NCBI GenBank assembly: GCA_024640985.1 | Contig: JAHEDY010000011.1 | Coordinates: 1 to 64,000 of the forward strand | Direction: 5' to 3' | DNA length: 64,000 nucleotides | Source of the DNA: Gammaproteobacteria bacterium | GTDB lineage: Bacteria > Pseudomonadota > Gammaproteobacteria > Pseudomonadales > Litorivicinaceae | Part shown: in pieces, positions 1 through 10,600 of the stretch | How positions within the stretch are numbered: the first letter of the stretch is position 1 | How the letters are laid out: every line of letters begins with the position of its first letter | Position numbers and translations under genes: made by a program | The notes under the pieces: generated by a model | The model's input: only the letters and a program-made list of their open reading frames with translations | What the model was told of the DNA's origin: nothing | Database searches by the model: none

Positions 1-235
1 TGAGAAGGTGTGATGCAGGGACATCTAAGTCTTTGATGCGTAGCTTCAACCAGTAGTCTTCTAGCTTGGCTAAGACAGCTTTGGAAGCCTGTTGAGCCTG
101 ACTAGGTGACTTGGTTCTAAGGCAGAGAATGATGCGTTGCTTTGAGTAATAAGAACGTACGTCATTAGGTACTTGTTTAGAGAAATAGAACACACCATCT
201 TTGCGATAAGTGTACTTAGGATTTGTATACTGCAT
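1..235 (-). CDS. Site-specific integrase / tyrosine recombinase, N-terminal fragment (runs off the left edge)
   Basis: Manual minus-strand translation from ATG at 235: MQYTNPKYTYRKDGVFYFSKQVPNDVRSYYSKQRIILCLRTKSPSQAQQASKAVLAKLEDYWLKLRIKDLDVPASHLL. The pattern (Y-x-R-x-G-x-F-Y-F-x-x-x-V-P-x-D...) is typical of phage-type integrase N-termini. It is open to the window edge, so absent from the ORF track. It lies next to a tRNA 3' end. Confidence 0.7.
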   Translation of the reverse strand, partial: MQYTNPKYTYRKDGVFYFSKQVPNDVRSYYSKQRIILCLRTKSPSQAQQASKAVLAKLEDYWLKLRIKDLDVPASHLL

Positions 236-310
236 TGTCTACCACCATCAGAGTCTGAGTAGGTTTGTGTAGACATATGAATGACTTAGGTGTGCCTAAG
301 GGTGGGGCAA

Positions 311-387
311 TGGTGTCCCGAACAGGAATCGAACCTGTGACCTGCCGCTTAGGAGGCGGCCGCTCTATCCTACTGAGCTACCGGGAC
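311..387 (-). tRNA. tRNA-Arg (anticodon CCT)
   Basis: Reverse complement GTCCCGGTAGCTCAGTAGGATAGAGCGGCCGCCTCCTAAGCGGCAGGTCACAGGTTCGATTCCTGTTCGGGACACCA gives a full cloverleaf. Anticodon loop CTCCTAA; CCA is encoded. Confidence 0.95.
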
Positions 388-473
388 GTGAGTTGTGCTT
401 AACGAACAGGCGGCTAGGAGACTAACACGAGTCAACCCCTAGTCCCATACTCAGTTTCCGGTAAACTCTCGAC

Positions 474-1082
474 ATGATTTTCGAACCCGTATCGTTGAAT
501 ATTTCACAAGTCAGTTGTGAGCGTGATGATCGCTTGCTATTCCAAAATTTGTCGTTTGCATTGAGCTCTGGTGACATTTTGCGTGTGGCGGGACCCAACG
601 GTGCTGGAAAGACAACGCTTCTCAGGATGATTGCCGGCCTTTTTGAGGTTCAGGATGGTGTGATTACGATTGACCAAGAACCACTGAGCGACCGGCGTCA
701 TCAAGTGCTCTACATTGGACACAAACCTCAAGTCTCGCGGGACTTGACGGTCATCGACAATCTCAAGTTTCTAACTGGATTTGATGAGCCGATAGTGAAA
801 CAAGCATTAATCGATGTGGGACTACGTGGTTATCACGACTCACTGGTTAAAGAGTTGTCGCAAGGTCAGGGACGCCGATGTGCACTTGCGAGACTCTGGT
901 GCTCAGAGGCTCCCATTTGGATCCTCGACGAACCATATACGGCCTTGGATATAACAATGGTTGACACTTTGGATCTGAAAATTAATGCGCATGTCGCGCA
1001 AGGCGGCCTCTGCCTTTTCACCACACACCAACCACCTCAATCACTTAACTTTGAGACTTTGGAGCTTGGCTGTGTCGATTGA
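474..1082 (+). CDS. ccmA: Heme exporter ATP-binding protein CcmA
   Basis: Walker A GPNGAGKTT, ABC signature LSQGQGRR, Walker B IWILDEPYTALD; first gene of the ccm cluster. Confidence 0.93.
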   Translation: MIFEPVSLNISQVSCERDDRLLFQNLSFALSSGDILRVAGPNGAGKTTLLRMIAGLFEVQDGVITIDQEPLSDRRHQVLYIGHKPQVSRDLTVIDNLKFLTGFDEPIVKQALIDVGLRGYHDSLVKELSQGQGRRCALARLWCSEAPIWILDEPYTALDITMVDTLDLKINAHVAQGGLCLFTTHQPPQSLNFETLELGCVD

Positions 1083-1746
1083 AAAACGCATGCTTGCGCG
1101 GGAATTGAAGCTGGCTGCTGCGCGTCCAGGCGACATTTTCAAACCCATGTGGTTTTTGATGCTGGTGATTTCGATGGTGCCTTTGGCACTCTCGCCAGAT
1201 TCCGCGCTACTCGCTGACATTGGTTCTGCCATGATCTGGGTTGCGACCCTTTTGGCGCTTTTACTGAACACCGAGCATTTGTTTCAGTCGGATTTCTCCG
1301 ACGGTGTTCTCGAGCAGTGGTTATTTTTGGACCGGCCCTTGGCTTGGCTCGTGGGTTTAAAATTAATTGTGCATTGGTTGTTTCATGTGGTTCCGCTGAT
1401 CTGTATCACACCCATTGCTGGATTGATGTTGTCAGTACCAACGGATGTCTTAATTGCGTTATTGATGACGCTCGTGGTCGCCACGCCAGCCTTGACTTGT
1501 TTTTCTGGATTGGGCGCAGCCCTTACCCTTGGATCATCACGATCTGGTATCCTTGGCGTGTTGGTCATGATGCCATTGTTTGTACCGGTGGTGATCTTGG
1601 CTGCTGGTGTGTTAATCCGGGCCACGGATGGTTCTGAAATCCTGCCTTTAATTGCATTGCTGGGAGCATTCAGTCTCGTTGCGGCGACACTGGTGCCGAT
1701 CGCGGTGTCTGCGGCAATTCGGTTGAATATAGGAGGTTCTAACTAA
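1072..1746 (+). CDS. ccmB: Heme exporter membrane protein CcmB
   Basis: Multi-TM protein between ccmA and ccmC. Likely GTG start at 1072 (VSIEKRMLAREL); the track start at 985 lies deep in ccmA. Confidence 0.9.
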   Translation: MSIEKRMLARELKLAAARPGDIFKPMWFLMLVISMVPLALSPDSALLADIGSAMIWVATLLALLLNTEHLFQSDFSDGVLEQWLFLDRPLAWLVGLKLIVHWLFHVVPLICITPIAGLMLSVPTDVLIALLMTLVVATPALTCFSGLGAALTLGSSRSGILGVLVMMPLFVPVVILAAGVLIRATDGSEILPLIALLGAFSLVAATLVPIAVSAAIRLNIGGSN

Positions 1747-2486
1747 TGAGTTGGCGTTGGTTTCATCAGTGGGGTTCCCCGCGATGGTTCTATGAGCGCG
1801 CCGGTCGTTGGCAACTGGTTTGCGGTTGGCTCGCGCTGATTCTCTTAGTGGTTGGTTCCCTTTGGGGTCTCGGTTTTGCGCCTGTTGATTACCAGCAAGG
1901 CAACAGTTACCGCATCATTTATCTCCATGTTCCAGTCGCGTTCTTGGCTCAGGCGATGTATGCAGCCATGGCTGTCTGCGCGGTGGTTTTATTTGTGTGG
2001 AAAATGAAGTTGGCTGATGTTGCCATGCAGGCAATCGCTGTGACGGGATTGGCCTTTACGGTTCTATCCTTGGTGAGCGGTGCGGTTTGGGGTAAGCCGA
2101 CCTGGGGTACCTACTGGGTTTGGGATGCGCGCCTGACATCGATGCTCATTCTTAGTTTTCTCTATCTTGGATTGATTGGATTGCGAGCAGCGATTCAAGA
2201 CCCCGATCAAGCAGGTAAAGCCTGTGGCATCTTGGTGTTGGTCGGTGTGGTGAATCTCCCAATCATCAAATACTCGGTGGAGTGGTGGAATACGTTGCAC
2301 CAACCAGCAAGCTTAAAGTTGACTGAAAAACCGACGATGCCAGCCTCAATGTGGGTGCCATTATTAGTGAATATTTTAGGCTATTACATTGCTGCGGCTT
2401 ATCTGGTCTTGGGATCAATGCGTGCGATCGTCATTGGGCGCGAACGTCGTGCCTCCTGGGTCAAGGAGTTAGTCGGTCGTGCTTGA
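1746..2486 (+). CDS. ccmC: Heme exporter protein CcmC
   Basis: Tryptophan-rich WGTYWVWDARLTS motif; position in the ccm operon. Confidence 0.95.
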   Translation: MSWRWFHQWGSPRWFYERAGRWQLVCGWLALILLVVGSLWGLGFAPVDYQQGNSYRIIYLHVPVAFLAQAMYAAMAVCAVVLFVWKMKLADVAMQAIAVTGLAFTVLSLVSGAVWGKPTWGTYWVWDARLTSMLILSFLYLGLIGLRAAIQDPDQAGKACGILVLVGVVNLPIIKYSVEWWNTLHQPASLKLTEKPTMPASMWVPLLVNILGYYIAAAYLVLGSMRAIVIGRERRASWVKELVGRA

Positions 2487-2670
2487 GTTCCAGTTCGAAT
2501 CTTTGATGGCTTTTTTAGCAATGGCACCCCACGGTGCCTATGTCTGGCCTGTTTATGTTCTAGGCCTGTTGATTCTTGGTGGTTTGACTTGGATGAATCT
2601 GCGACAGCATCGGCAAGCAATTCGCTTGGTCAAGCGACAACTCGAACGTGAGGAAACACATGAATCCTAA
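2479..2670 (+). CDS. ccmD: Heme exporter protein CcmD
   Basis: 63-aa small membrane protein between ccmC and ccmE, overlapping both. Confidence 0.85.
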   Translation: MLEFQFESLMAFLAMAPHGAYVWPVYVLGLLILGGLTWMNLRQHRQAIRLVKRQLEREETHES

Positions 2671-3115
2671 ACGCAAGCAACGGATGTTGATTATTTTGGG
2701 CTTGGTGTCTGGCTTGGGCGTGGCCGTCGGCTTGGTGATGTATGCACTGAGCCAGAACATTAACCTGTTTTTTACACCCAGTCAGATTGCGACTGGTCAA
2801 GCGCCTTCAGCGCAACTGATTCGGGTCGGAGGGATGGTGGCTGATGGAACTGTTGACCGTGATCCGCAAAGTTTGAAAGTCGCTTTTGATGTCACGGACT
2901 TTGACCATCAGGTGCGTGTGACCTATGAAGGAATCCTTCCTGACCTCTTTCGGGAGGGGCAAGGGGTTGTGGTGCAGGGCCGGATCAATCAAGGCCAGTT
3001 TGTCGCCAGTGAAGTACTGGCAAAGCATGATGAGAACTACATGCCACCGGAGGTCACTGAAGCGCTCCGTCAATCGGGAAAACTTGATCAGATAAAAGGA
3101 GGGCAGCAGCAATGA
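2660..3115 (+). CDS. ccmE: Cytochrome c maturation protein CcmE (heme chaperone)
   Basis: [44 protein letters not shown]...; heme-binding [12 protein letters not shown] motif. ATG at 2660 preferred over the track start at 2648. Confidence 0.95.
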   Translation: MNPKRKQRMLIILGLVSGLGVAVGLVMYALSQNINLFFTPSQIATGQAPSAQLIRVGGMVADGTVDRDPQSLKVAFDVTDFDHQVRVTYEGILPDLFREGQGVVVQGRINQGQFVASEVLAKHDENYMPPEVTEALRQSGKLDQIKGGQQQ

Positions 3116-5088
3116 TTCCAGAAATCGGGCATTTTGCCCTTGTGCTCGCGTTCGCGATTGCGATCTGCCTCGCGGTCTTCCCTTTGTATGGCTATCTGAG
3201 TAATCAGCAAGGTTTTTGCGCAACCGCCAAACCCTTGGCCCTCCTTCAAGGACTGGCATTAGCGGTGTCCTTTGGGGTGTTGATGTATGGCTTTTTAGCG
3301 CACGATTTCAGTGTCAAATATGTCGCTGATAACTCAAATTTGGACTTACCTTGGTATTTTCGAATGAGTGCAGTCTGGGGTGCGCATGAGGGATCTTTAC
3401 TTCTTTGGGCCCTGATTCTTGCATTCTGGGGCGTCACGGTGGCCTTATTCAGTCGTGGAATTCCCGATCATATGTCGGCGCTTGTCCTATCAGTCATGGG
3501 GATGATCAGTGTTGGTTTTCTGGCCTTTATGCTGTTTACGAGTAACCCATTTGTTCGCATTTTGCCGTTTTCACCGGCCAATGGAGCGGATTTAAATCCT
3601 TTGCTCCAGGATCCGGGCCTGATCTTCCATCCACCGATGCTATACATGGGCTACGTGGGATTGTCAGTGGCCTTTGCGTTTGCCATGGCGTCACTGATTT
3701 CCGGAAAGCTCGATGCGACTTGGGCACGATGGTCGAGGCCCTGGACGACCATTGCTTGGGCCTTCCTCACGCTTGGGATCGCACTTGGTAGTTGGTGGGC
3801 CTACTACGAACTTGGCTGGGGCGGCTGGTGGTTCTGGGATCCCGTTGAAAATGCATCGTTAATTCCTTGGTTAGTGGCGACAGCCCTCATGCACTCATTG
3901 GCAGTGACTGAGAAGCGAGGACTATTCAGAAGTTGGACGTTACTGTTGGCCATTGCTGCATTCTCGTTATCGTTGTTGGGAACCTTCCTGGTGCGTTCAG
4001 GTGTGCTCACGTCGGTTCACGCGTTTGCTAATGATCCTGAACGCGGTGTATTCATCCTGGGATTTTTGATTGTTGTGATCGGTGGGTCTTTGACTCTCTA
4101 CGCCATTCGAGCGTCGAAGGTCTCTGAGCCAGGTGAATTTGCTTGGATTTCGCGCGAATCATTCCTGTTGTTCAACAACCTCATTCTCACAGTCATGGCA
4201 GTCAGCGTTTTGTTGGGAACGCTCTACCCGTTGCTGGTTGATGCCGTCGGTGGTGGAAAAGTCTCAGTGGGACCTCCGTTCTTTAATGCTGTCTTTGTCC
4301 CGTTGACCGCCATCTTAGTCAGTGGGATGGCCTTTGGCCCGCTGGCAAAATGGCGCCAATCAGAGGATCCAAGACTCTTTCGACCGCTGATCGTGACCTT
4401 GATCGTCAGCGTTGTGGTTGGCCTCGCATGGCCCAGTATATTGGGCGGTCAATATTCCATTGGGACTGCGATCGGGGTTGCTCTCGCCTTGTGGGTTGCG
4501 ATTGCTACGGCCGTCGATTTTGTCAAAAAAGTTGGCCTCTATGGGGGAGTAGGTACGACTCTCGCGCGCGTCGAACGAGGCATGATTGGGATGTGGCTCG
4601 CACACTTTGGGCTGGCATTGACCATTTTTGGTGTGGTGATGGTGGAAAATCACACAGAGCACCGTGATCTTCGGATGGGTGTTGGTGATTCTCAGAACCT
4701 GGGTCCCTACGATGTTCTGATGACAGATTTGACCGTGATCAATGGTCCGAATTATGTCGCTGATCAAGCGACATTTGAGATCTACCAGGGTGATGCTCTG
4801 TACAAGACGGTGACTCCTCAGAAACGACGCTACAACGCTTCAGGAATGGTGATGACTGAAGCAGCCATTGATTCTGGCGTCACCAGAGATCTGTATATTG
4901 CGATGGGCGAACCATTGGATGGTGGCGATTGGGCTGTGCGATTGTCTGTGAAACCATTCGTCGACTGGATTTGGGCTGGTGCTTTCTTCATGGGCTTGGG
5001 GGGTTTCGTCTCCATCACCGATAAGCGTTATCGCCAACGTGTTCGAGAAGAGAAGGAAGCGGGCGCTGCTGAAGGGGCTACAGCATGA
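3112..5088 (+). CDS. ccmF: Heme lyase CcmF
   Basis: 658 aa; [25 protein letters not shown] motif; ccm operon. Confidence 0.97.
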   Translation: MIPEIGHFALVLAFAIAICLAVFPLYGYLSNQQGFCATAKPLALLQGLALAVSFGVLMYGFLAHDFSVKYVADNSNLDLPWYFRMSAVWGAHEGSLLLWALILAFWGVTVALFSRGIPDHMSALVLSVMGMISVGFLAFMLFTSNPFVRILPFSPANGADLNPLLQDPGLIFHPPMLYMGYVGLSVAFAFAMASLISGKLDATWARWSRPWTTIAWAFLTLGIALGSWWAYYELGWGGWWFWDPVENASLIPWLVATALMHSLAVTEKRGLFRSWTLLLAIAAFSLSLLGTFLVRSGVLTSVHAFANDPERGVFILGFLIVVIGGSLTLYAIRASKVSEPGEFAWISRESFLLFNNLILTVMAVSVLLGTLYPLLVDAVGGGKVSVGPPFFNAVFVPLTAILVSGMAFGPLAKWRQSEDPRLFRPLIVTLIVSVVVGLAWPSILGGQYSIGTAIGVALALWVAIATAVDFVKKVGLYGGVGTTLARVERGMIGMWLAHFGLALTIFGVVMVENHTEHRDLRMGVGDSQNLGPYDVLMTDLTVINGPNYVADQATFEIYQGDALYKTVTPQKRRYNASGMVMTEAAIDSGVTRDLYIAMGEPLDGGDWAVRLSVKPFVDWIWAGAFFMGLGGFVSITDKRYRQRVREEKEAGAAEGATA

Positions 5089-5603
5089 ATCGAATCATGG
5101 TGTGGCTGCCTTTGGCTGTGTTTGCGATTTTGGTCGGTTTCTTTTTTAAAGGGCTCACCTTGGATCCTCGCGAGCAACCATCGGCCTTGATTGGTCAGCC
5201 AGTTCCGGAGTTTCAACTGACCGATCTGAATACGGGTCAACCGTTATCGCGAGAACAACTCCCGCAGCAGCCATTTCTGCTGAATGTCTGGGCGAGTTGG
5301 TGCATTACTTGTCAGGTGGAGCACCCTTACCTGACGCAACTTTCTCAACAGATGCCTGTGGTTGGTTTGAATTACAAAGACACCGAAACTGCAGCCAAAA
5401 ATTGGCTGCAAAAGCTCGGCGATCCTTACGCCGTGCAGATCTTTGATCCAACGGGTCGTTTGGGACTCGATTTGGGCGTCGCAGGAGCTCCTGAGACCTT
5501 TCTTGTTGACGGCAGTGGTGTGATCCACGCGCGAATCCAAGGTGAAGTCAACCAGCGTGTTTTCGAGCGCCAGATTCAACCGCTACTTGAGACTTTTCAA
5601 TGA
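5085..5603 (+). CDS. ccmG: Thiol:disulfide interchange protein CcmG/DsbE
   Basis: Thioredoxin-like with WASWCITCQVEHP active site; ccm operon. Confidence 0.93.
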   Translation: MNRIMVWLPLAVFAILVGFFFKGLTLDPREQPSALIGQPVPEFQLTDLNTGQPLSREQLPQQPFLLNVWASWCITCQVEHPYLTQLSQQMPVVGLNYKDTETAAKNWLQKLGDPYAVQIFDPTGRLGLDLGVAGAPETFLVDGSGVIHARIQGEVNQRVFERQIQPLLETFQ

Positions 5604-6028
5604 TCAAATCCATGTTGACGGCCGGGCTCATGGCTTGGCTGATGAGTGTTGCGATGGTGACCCATGGGGCCATCGAAACCTATCAATTCGATTCACCTGA
5701 GCAAGAAGAACGTTTCCGTCAATTGGGCTTTGAACTCCGTTGTCCTAAATGCCAAAACCAAGCCATTGGGGACTCAGATGCGGAAATCTCTGGTGATCTG
5801 CGAGCTGAGGTCTATCGCTTGATCATCGAAGGCGCGACCGATGAAGAAATCAAGGAATTTATGGTGGCTCGGTACGGTCGATATGTGCTCTATAGCCCGC
5901 CCTTGGATCGGCAAACGTTCATTTTATGGTTTGGCCCGGCTGGTCTTTTGGTGATTGGTGGGATCGTGGTTGCGCTTCGTATTCGGCGGTCAAAACACGC
6001 ATTGGAGCAGGGAGAATCTAACGCATGA
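5600..6028 (+). CDS. ccmH: Cytochrome c maturation protein CcmH
   Basis: LRCPKCQNQAIGDSDAEISGDLR motif with C-terminal TM. Confidence 0.95.
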   Translation: MIKSMLTAGLMAWLMSVAMVTHGAIETYQFDSPEQEERFRQLGFELRCPKCQNQAIGDSDAEISGDLRAEVYRLIIEGATDEEIKEFMVARYGRYVLYSPPLDRQTFILWFGPAGLLVIGGIVVALRIRRSKHALEQGESNA

Positions 6029-6858
6029 TTTGGATGGGATTGCTCGCAGCAACCGTCTTGGCAGGATTGCTCTGGGCTTTGCGTGGTTTTGGTCGACAAG
6101 GTCTTCTGATCGCACTTCTGCTAACGCTGATGACAGCTGGCGGGTCTGCCTATATGTACTGGTATTTAGGCGCTTATGAAATGTCCTTGTCGACAGAGGC
6201 ACTGAATGCTCTTCCGGAAGAAGAGCGTGCCTATGTCATCGCCCAAGCCGCTCAAGATGAATTCTTAGCCAGAAATCGGGTGGCTGACCAAGACATTGTG
6301 AATTTGTTTCAGCTGGCGCTTGAACTCGACCCAAACCAAGTTACCGCGCTTGGATCTCTTGGCATCATTGCATTTGAAGCCTCAGATTATCAGCAGTCGG
6401 TCAATTATTGGACACGGATGCTTGGCCAACTACCGCCTGGTTCTGAGCAAGCGAAAGCTATTGAAGTGGGCATTGCTCGCGCGACTGAGCGTGCGAACCA
6501 ACAGTTATCTGAAAAAGCGCAACTCGGTGATGCGACAATTGATTTGTCGGTTGCATTGAATCAGGCAATTCCCGAGAGTTTGAAAGATGCAACCGTTTTC
6601 GTATTTGCTCGCGAAGTTAACGGTTCACCAAGACCCCTTGTCGCGCGTCGTTTGTCGGTGACGGACTTGCCGATGACTGTGCGCTTATCGAATGAAGACG
6701 CTTTGATGGGTGGACGATTGCACCAAGGACTCGCGGTAGAAATTGCTGCTCGACTCACCGTGGGAGACGCCAACGGCAGTGATGGAGACTGGATGGGCGG
6801 TCCTGTCCTCTTGACCTTGAAAGCCGAAAATACTGCTGAGATTCGATTAAAACCCTAG
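6025..6858 (+). CDS. ccmI: c-type cytochrome biogenesis protein CcmI (TPR)
   Basis: Two N-terminal TM segments, TPR-like region and C-terminal domain; last gene of the ccm operon. Confidence 0.85.
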   Translation: MIWMGLLAATVLAGLLWALRGFGRQGLLIALLLTLMTAGGSAYMYWYLGAYEMSLSTEALNALPEEERAYVIAQAAQDEFLARNRVADQDIVNLFQLALELDPNQVTALGSLGIIAFEASDYQQSVNYWTRMLGQLPPGSEQAKAIEVGIARATERANQQLSEKAQLGDATIDLSVALNQAIPESLKDATVFVFAREVNGSPRPLVARRLSVTDLPMTVRLSNEDALMGGRLHQGLAVEIAARLTVGDANGSDGDWMGGPVLLTLKAENTAEIRLKP

Positions 6859-6938
6859 CCGATTGAGAAGTGTTGCGTTTTCTAACGAGGGGTTCATACT
6901 AGAGCTCGTACTGAAGGATCAGTGTCGAGTAAATAGTC

Positions 6939-7601
6939 ATGGCAGACGGATTAAGTTATGTGCCGTTCAAACCAGCGCTAGGGTTGGTTGAACACATTGC
7001 ACTTCATATTGAGCACCAGATTGTGGCCGGCGTCTTGCGGTCTGGGGATCGGATTCAAGAATCTCGAATAGTCAGTCAACTGGATGTCTCCAGAGGCTCG
7101 GTGCGTGAGTCGTTTCGGGTCCTTGAGCGACGTCGATTGATTGATGTGATCCCACGAAAAGGCGCAATTGTCACCAGCTTGAGCCCAACACGGGTCCGCG
7201 ATCTTACCTCTGTGCTCCCATCGCTTTTGACTCAAGTGGTTACTGATCTCATTTCGAATTGGTCGGATCAACATTCCCAATCGATCCAGCGTGCAATGGA
7301 AATTTCTGAAGGGAAGTTTGGCTGCGTCAATCCTGTCAGTGTTCTGGAGATGATGTGTCAACTCCACCCCAATCGGGTCTATCTCGAATTAATCGATGAC
7401 CTCATTCCGACGTTTGATCGCGTGTTTTCGAAATTAGTTCGGTCGAATTTGGCGGGCGTCGAATTACTCGATCAACTTCTGAAGTTGAAGGTGATCCCGG
7501 CGCTAGAAGCTGGTGAAAGGGAGCAGGTTGTCGATCACGTCACCGAACTTTGTCGCATGCTTGAACGTAAATATCTTGAAACTCTGGAGCGCACTGGATA
7601 G
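6939..7601 (+). CDS. GntR-family transcriptional regulator
   Basis: N-terminal wHTH (IVAGVLRSGDRIQESRIVSQLDVSRGSVRESFRVLERRRLIDVIPRKGAIV) and an all-helical C-terminal domain. Confidence 0.85.
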   Translation: MADGLSYVPFKPALGLVEHIALHIEHQIVAGVLRSGDRIQESRIVSQLDVSRGSVRESFRVLERRRLIDVIPRKGAIVTSLSPTRVRDLTSVLPSLLTQVVTDLISNWSDQHSQSIQRAMEISEGKFGCVNPVSVLEMMCQLHPNRVYLELIDDLIPTFDRVFSKLVRSNLAGVELLDQLLKLKVIPALEAGEREQVVDHVTELCRMLERKYLETLERTG

Positions 7602-7634
7602 CTTCCTAGTAATCGACAGTGGAAGTTCAAAAAG

Positions 7635-10600
7635 TTGCGCTTAAAAAGTATCAAACTGGCAGGGTTTAAATCCTTTGTTGACCCGACCACCGTTCCTTTT
7701 CAGTCGAATCTGACAGCGATTGTTGGGCCAAACGGCTGCGGGAAATCGAATGTGATTGATGCGGTGCGTTGGGTGATGGGTGAGTCCAGTGCCAAGCACT
7801 TGCGTGGCGAATCCATGACCGATGTCATTTTTAACGGTTCTGTGAGTCGAAAGCCCGTTTCCCGAGCATCGATTGAGTTAGTGTTCGATAACACCGAAGG
7901 GCGTGCTGCCGGTGAGTATGCCAAATTTGCTGAAATCGCCGTCAAGCGGGAAGTCACACGCGACGGGCAATCCAAGTATTTTTTAAACGGTAGTCACTGT
8001 CGTCGACGCGACGTGACGGATTTGTTCTTAGGGACGGGCTTAGGGCCACGGTCCTACGCGATTATCGAGCAAGGCATGATTGCTCGAATTATTGAAGCGA
8101 AGCCTGAAGAATTGAGAACCTACGTTGAGGAGGCAGCTGGGGTCTCAAAGTACAAAGAACGCCGGCGTGAGACTGAGAGCCGCATTTCAAGGACACGAGA
8201 AAACCTCGATCGACTCAATGATCTGTCTGATGAACTGGGTCGTCAGTTAGATCGTCTCAAGCGGCAGGCTGATGCGGCCGAACGCTACAAAACACTGAAG
8301 GCTCAATCGAGAGACCTGGAATCTTTGGTTTTTTGGTATCAGTTACAAGACCACAAAGACAAGCAACAGCAAGAGCGTCAGGCGAAAGAAGACTGCCAAA
8401 AGATCATGGATCAATTAGCGAGTGCGCTGTCGACTAATGAACGAGGACGGATCGATGCACAGGTCGCTCGCGAGGATGCGAATCAGCTCTTGGATGCGGC
8501 GAATACTGCTTACTATACCCATGCGGCAACGCTCTCTCGCTTGGAGGCAAACAAAGAAGCCTACGAACAGCAAGTTAAACAGTTGACGGCCAATCGAGAG
8601 CGAATCCAAAACGACATCGAAACCTTGAAAACGCTGATTGCCAAAGACCGCGACGAAGGCGTCAATGCTTCTCACAAACGCGCACTGCTTGAACCGAAAC
8701 TGCAAACCATTGAGGCCGACTCAACATCCCTCGAAGCCTCGATCGCCACAATGGAAGGGCAATTAAATGCGCAAGATTCGACGCGGAGTCAATTAGCCGG
8801 AGAGCTGGGTCGAGTGAAATCCGAAGTCACTCGTCTAGAGACAGAAAAACAAGGTCTTGAGCGACAACAAAGGCTCGACAGCCAACGTTTGGAAACCATT
8901 GATCAGGCAGTGTTACAACTCTCAGACACTGATCCGCAAGTGATCGCGGAGTTGGAATCTGAATGCATGGCGCTGACTGAAAGGCTTGCTGAACAAACAG
9001 CAGAGTATGAAACGCTGAAGGCATCTTTAGAGCGCAGTCAGGCAACACTCACCGAGCGAGAAGTGTCAGTTCGCGAACATCAGGGTGTGCTGCAGAGTGC
9101 TGAAGCTGAACTTCAAAAAGCGCGTCGAATTATCGAGGCTGAGTCGCGGATCGATGACGGAGAGATCAGTGCTTGGGTTTCTCGGCAGTCTCAAATTCTT
9201 GGCCGTGTCTTGGAATACATTGAATTGCCGAGTGATGATCGGTCCGCATTTGAGGCTGCTTATCCTGAGGTGTTGAGCGCTTTCGTGTGTCAGGATCTCG
9301 AGACCTTGGACGTCGATGGCATGCCAGCAGGAGTTCGTGTGGTTTCCCTCGACTATGTCAACGAACTCCCAAAAACCGTGATAAAGACATCGATCCCTCG
9401 AGCAGCTGATGGAGAGGGTTACACCGATCAGGGCCTCCGATTTGGTCAGGGTTGGGTCGAGCGTGTGGCCGGTCGGGCGACCGGTATTCTCGAGATTCAA
9501 GCGCGTCTTCCCGATCTTGAGCATGCACAAGAACAGGCGAAAAGCCGGTTAGCTGACGTTGAAGCCGAATTCAGTCAGTTGCAAGAGGTGCGCGATCATG
9601 CGGTCATTGGGTTGAAATCGAAGTCCGAATCGTTGGCGGTATTGGAAAAACAATCGGTGCAACTGAGTCATCGGTTGGCTGGCCTTCATGCCAAAAACCA
9701 GGAAGTTGAAGCGAGTCGCTTACGCCTGCAGCGAGAAAAGCAATCGTTAATTGATGCGCAATCAAAGATCGACAAGGAGCGAGCCGACCTTGACCAGCAG
9801 TTAGAAGAGGTCACCCGCTTACGACAGTCGATTCAGGACCAGCTGACTCCAATGCATCAAACGCTTGACGCTGATAAGGCCTCCTTAGGCCGATTGCGCG
9901 ATGAGCGTAATCAACTGATGCATCTTCGCTCGGATTTACGTGTCGAAGTCGAGCGTTTGTCTGGGATTGAGTCACGGTCTCAAACACAGGTGGAACGGAT
10001 TGAAGGACAGCTCGCGAGTTTGGTCAACGAATATGAATCACTGACAAAGCACCACCACACATTGAGCGATCGCCCAGCGGTGAGTGATGCCGATTTGAAA
10101 GCAGCGGTCTCTGAAAGTCAGCGTCTGGAAACCGCGCTTCAGGTTGCTCGGCAGTCACTCGGTGAGCGAGACGAATCGCTTCGACAGTTAGAGACAGAGC
10201 GTGCGGGACTTGAACGCGACCGAGAAGCTCAGCATCAAGTATTGAACGAACGACGTTTAAAAGAGCAAGCCATTGAGATTGAGCTCAGTCGGTTGCAACA
10301 GGAACTCATGAATCGACAAGCCAATGAGGCACATCTGATCGAGATTGAGCAACGATTTGATGGTCGAGAGGCTGCTGAATCAGAATTGAATCGCATTGAC
10401 ACTCGGATCGAACGACTTGGGCCTATTAATCTGGTGGCTTTGGATGAATATCAAAAAGAATTGGAGCGGAAAGCGGAGCTTGATCATCAGCATGCTGAGC
10501 TGACCGAGGCCTTAGAGACGCTTGAGGATGCGATTCGAAAAATCGATCGTGAGACCAGAGCGCTGTTTCGCAATACCTTTGATGCGATTAACCAGTCCTT

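Noticed and set aside
70-276. Track ORF of 68 aa on the minus strand
   Set aside because: Overlaps the integrase-like reading frame in another frame; its peptide (MSTQTYSDSDGG...) lacks family features while the alternative frame reads as an integrase N-terminus.
9066-9530. 154-aa antisense ORF within the smc hinge region
   Set aside because: Antisense shadow of smc with no domain signal.
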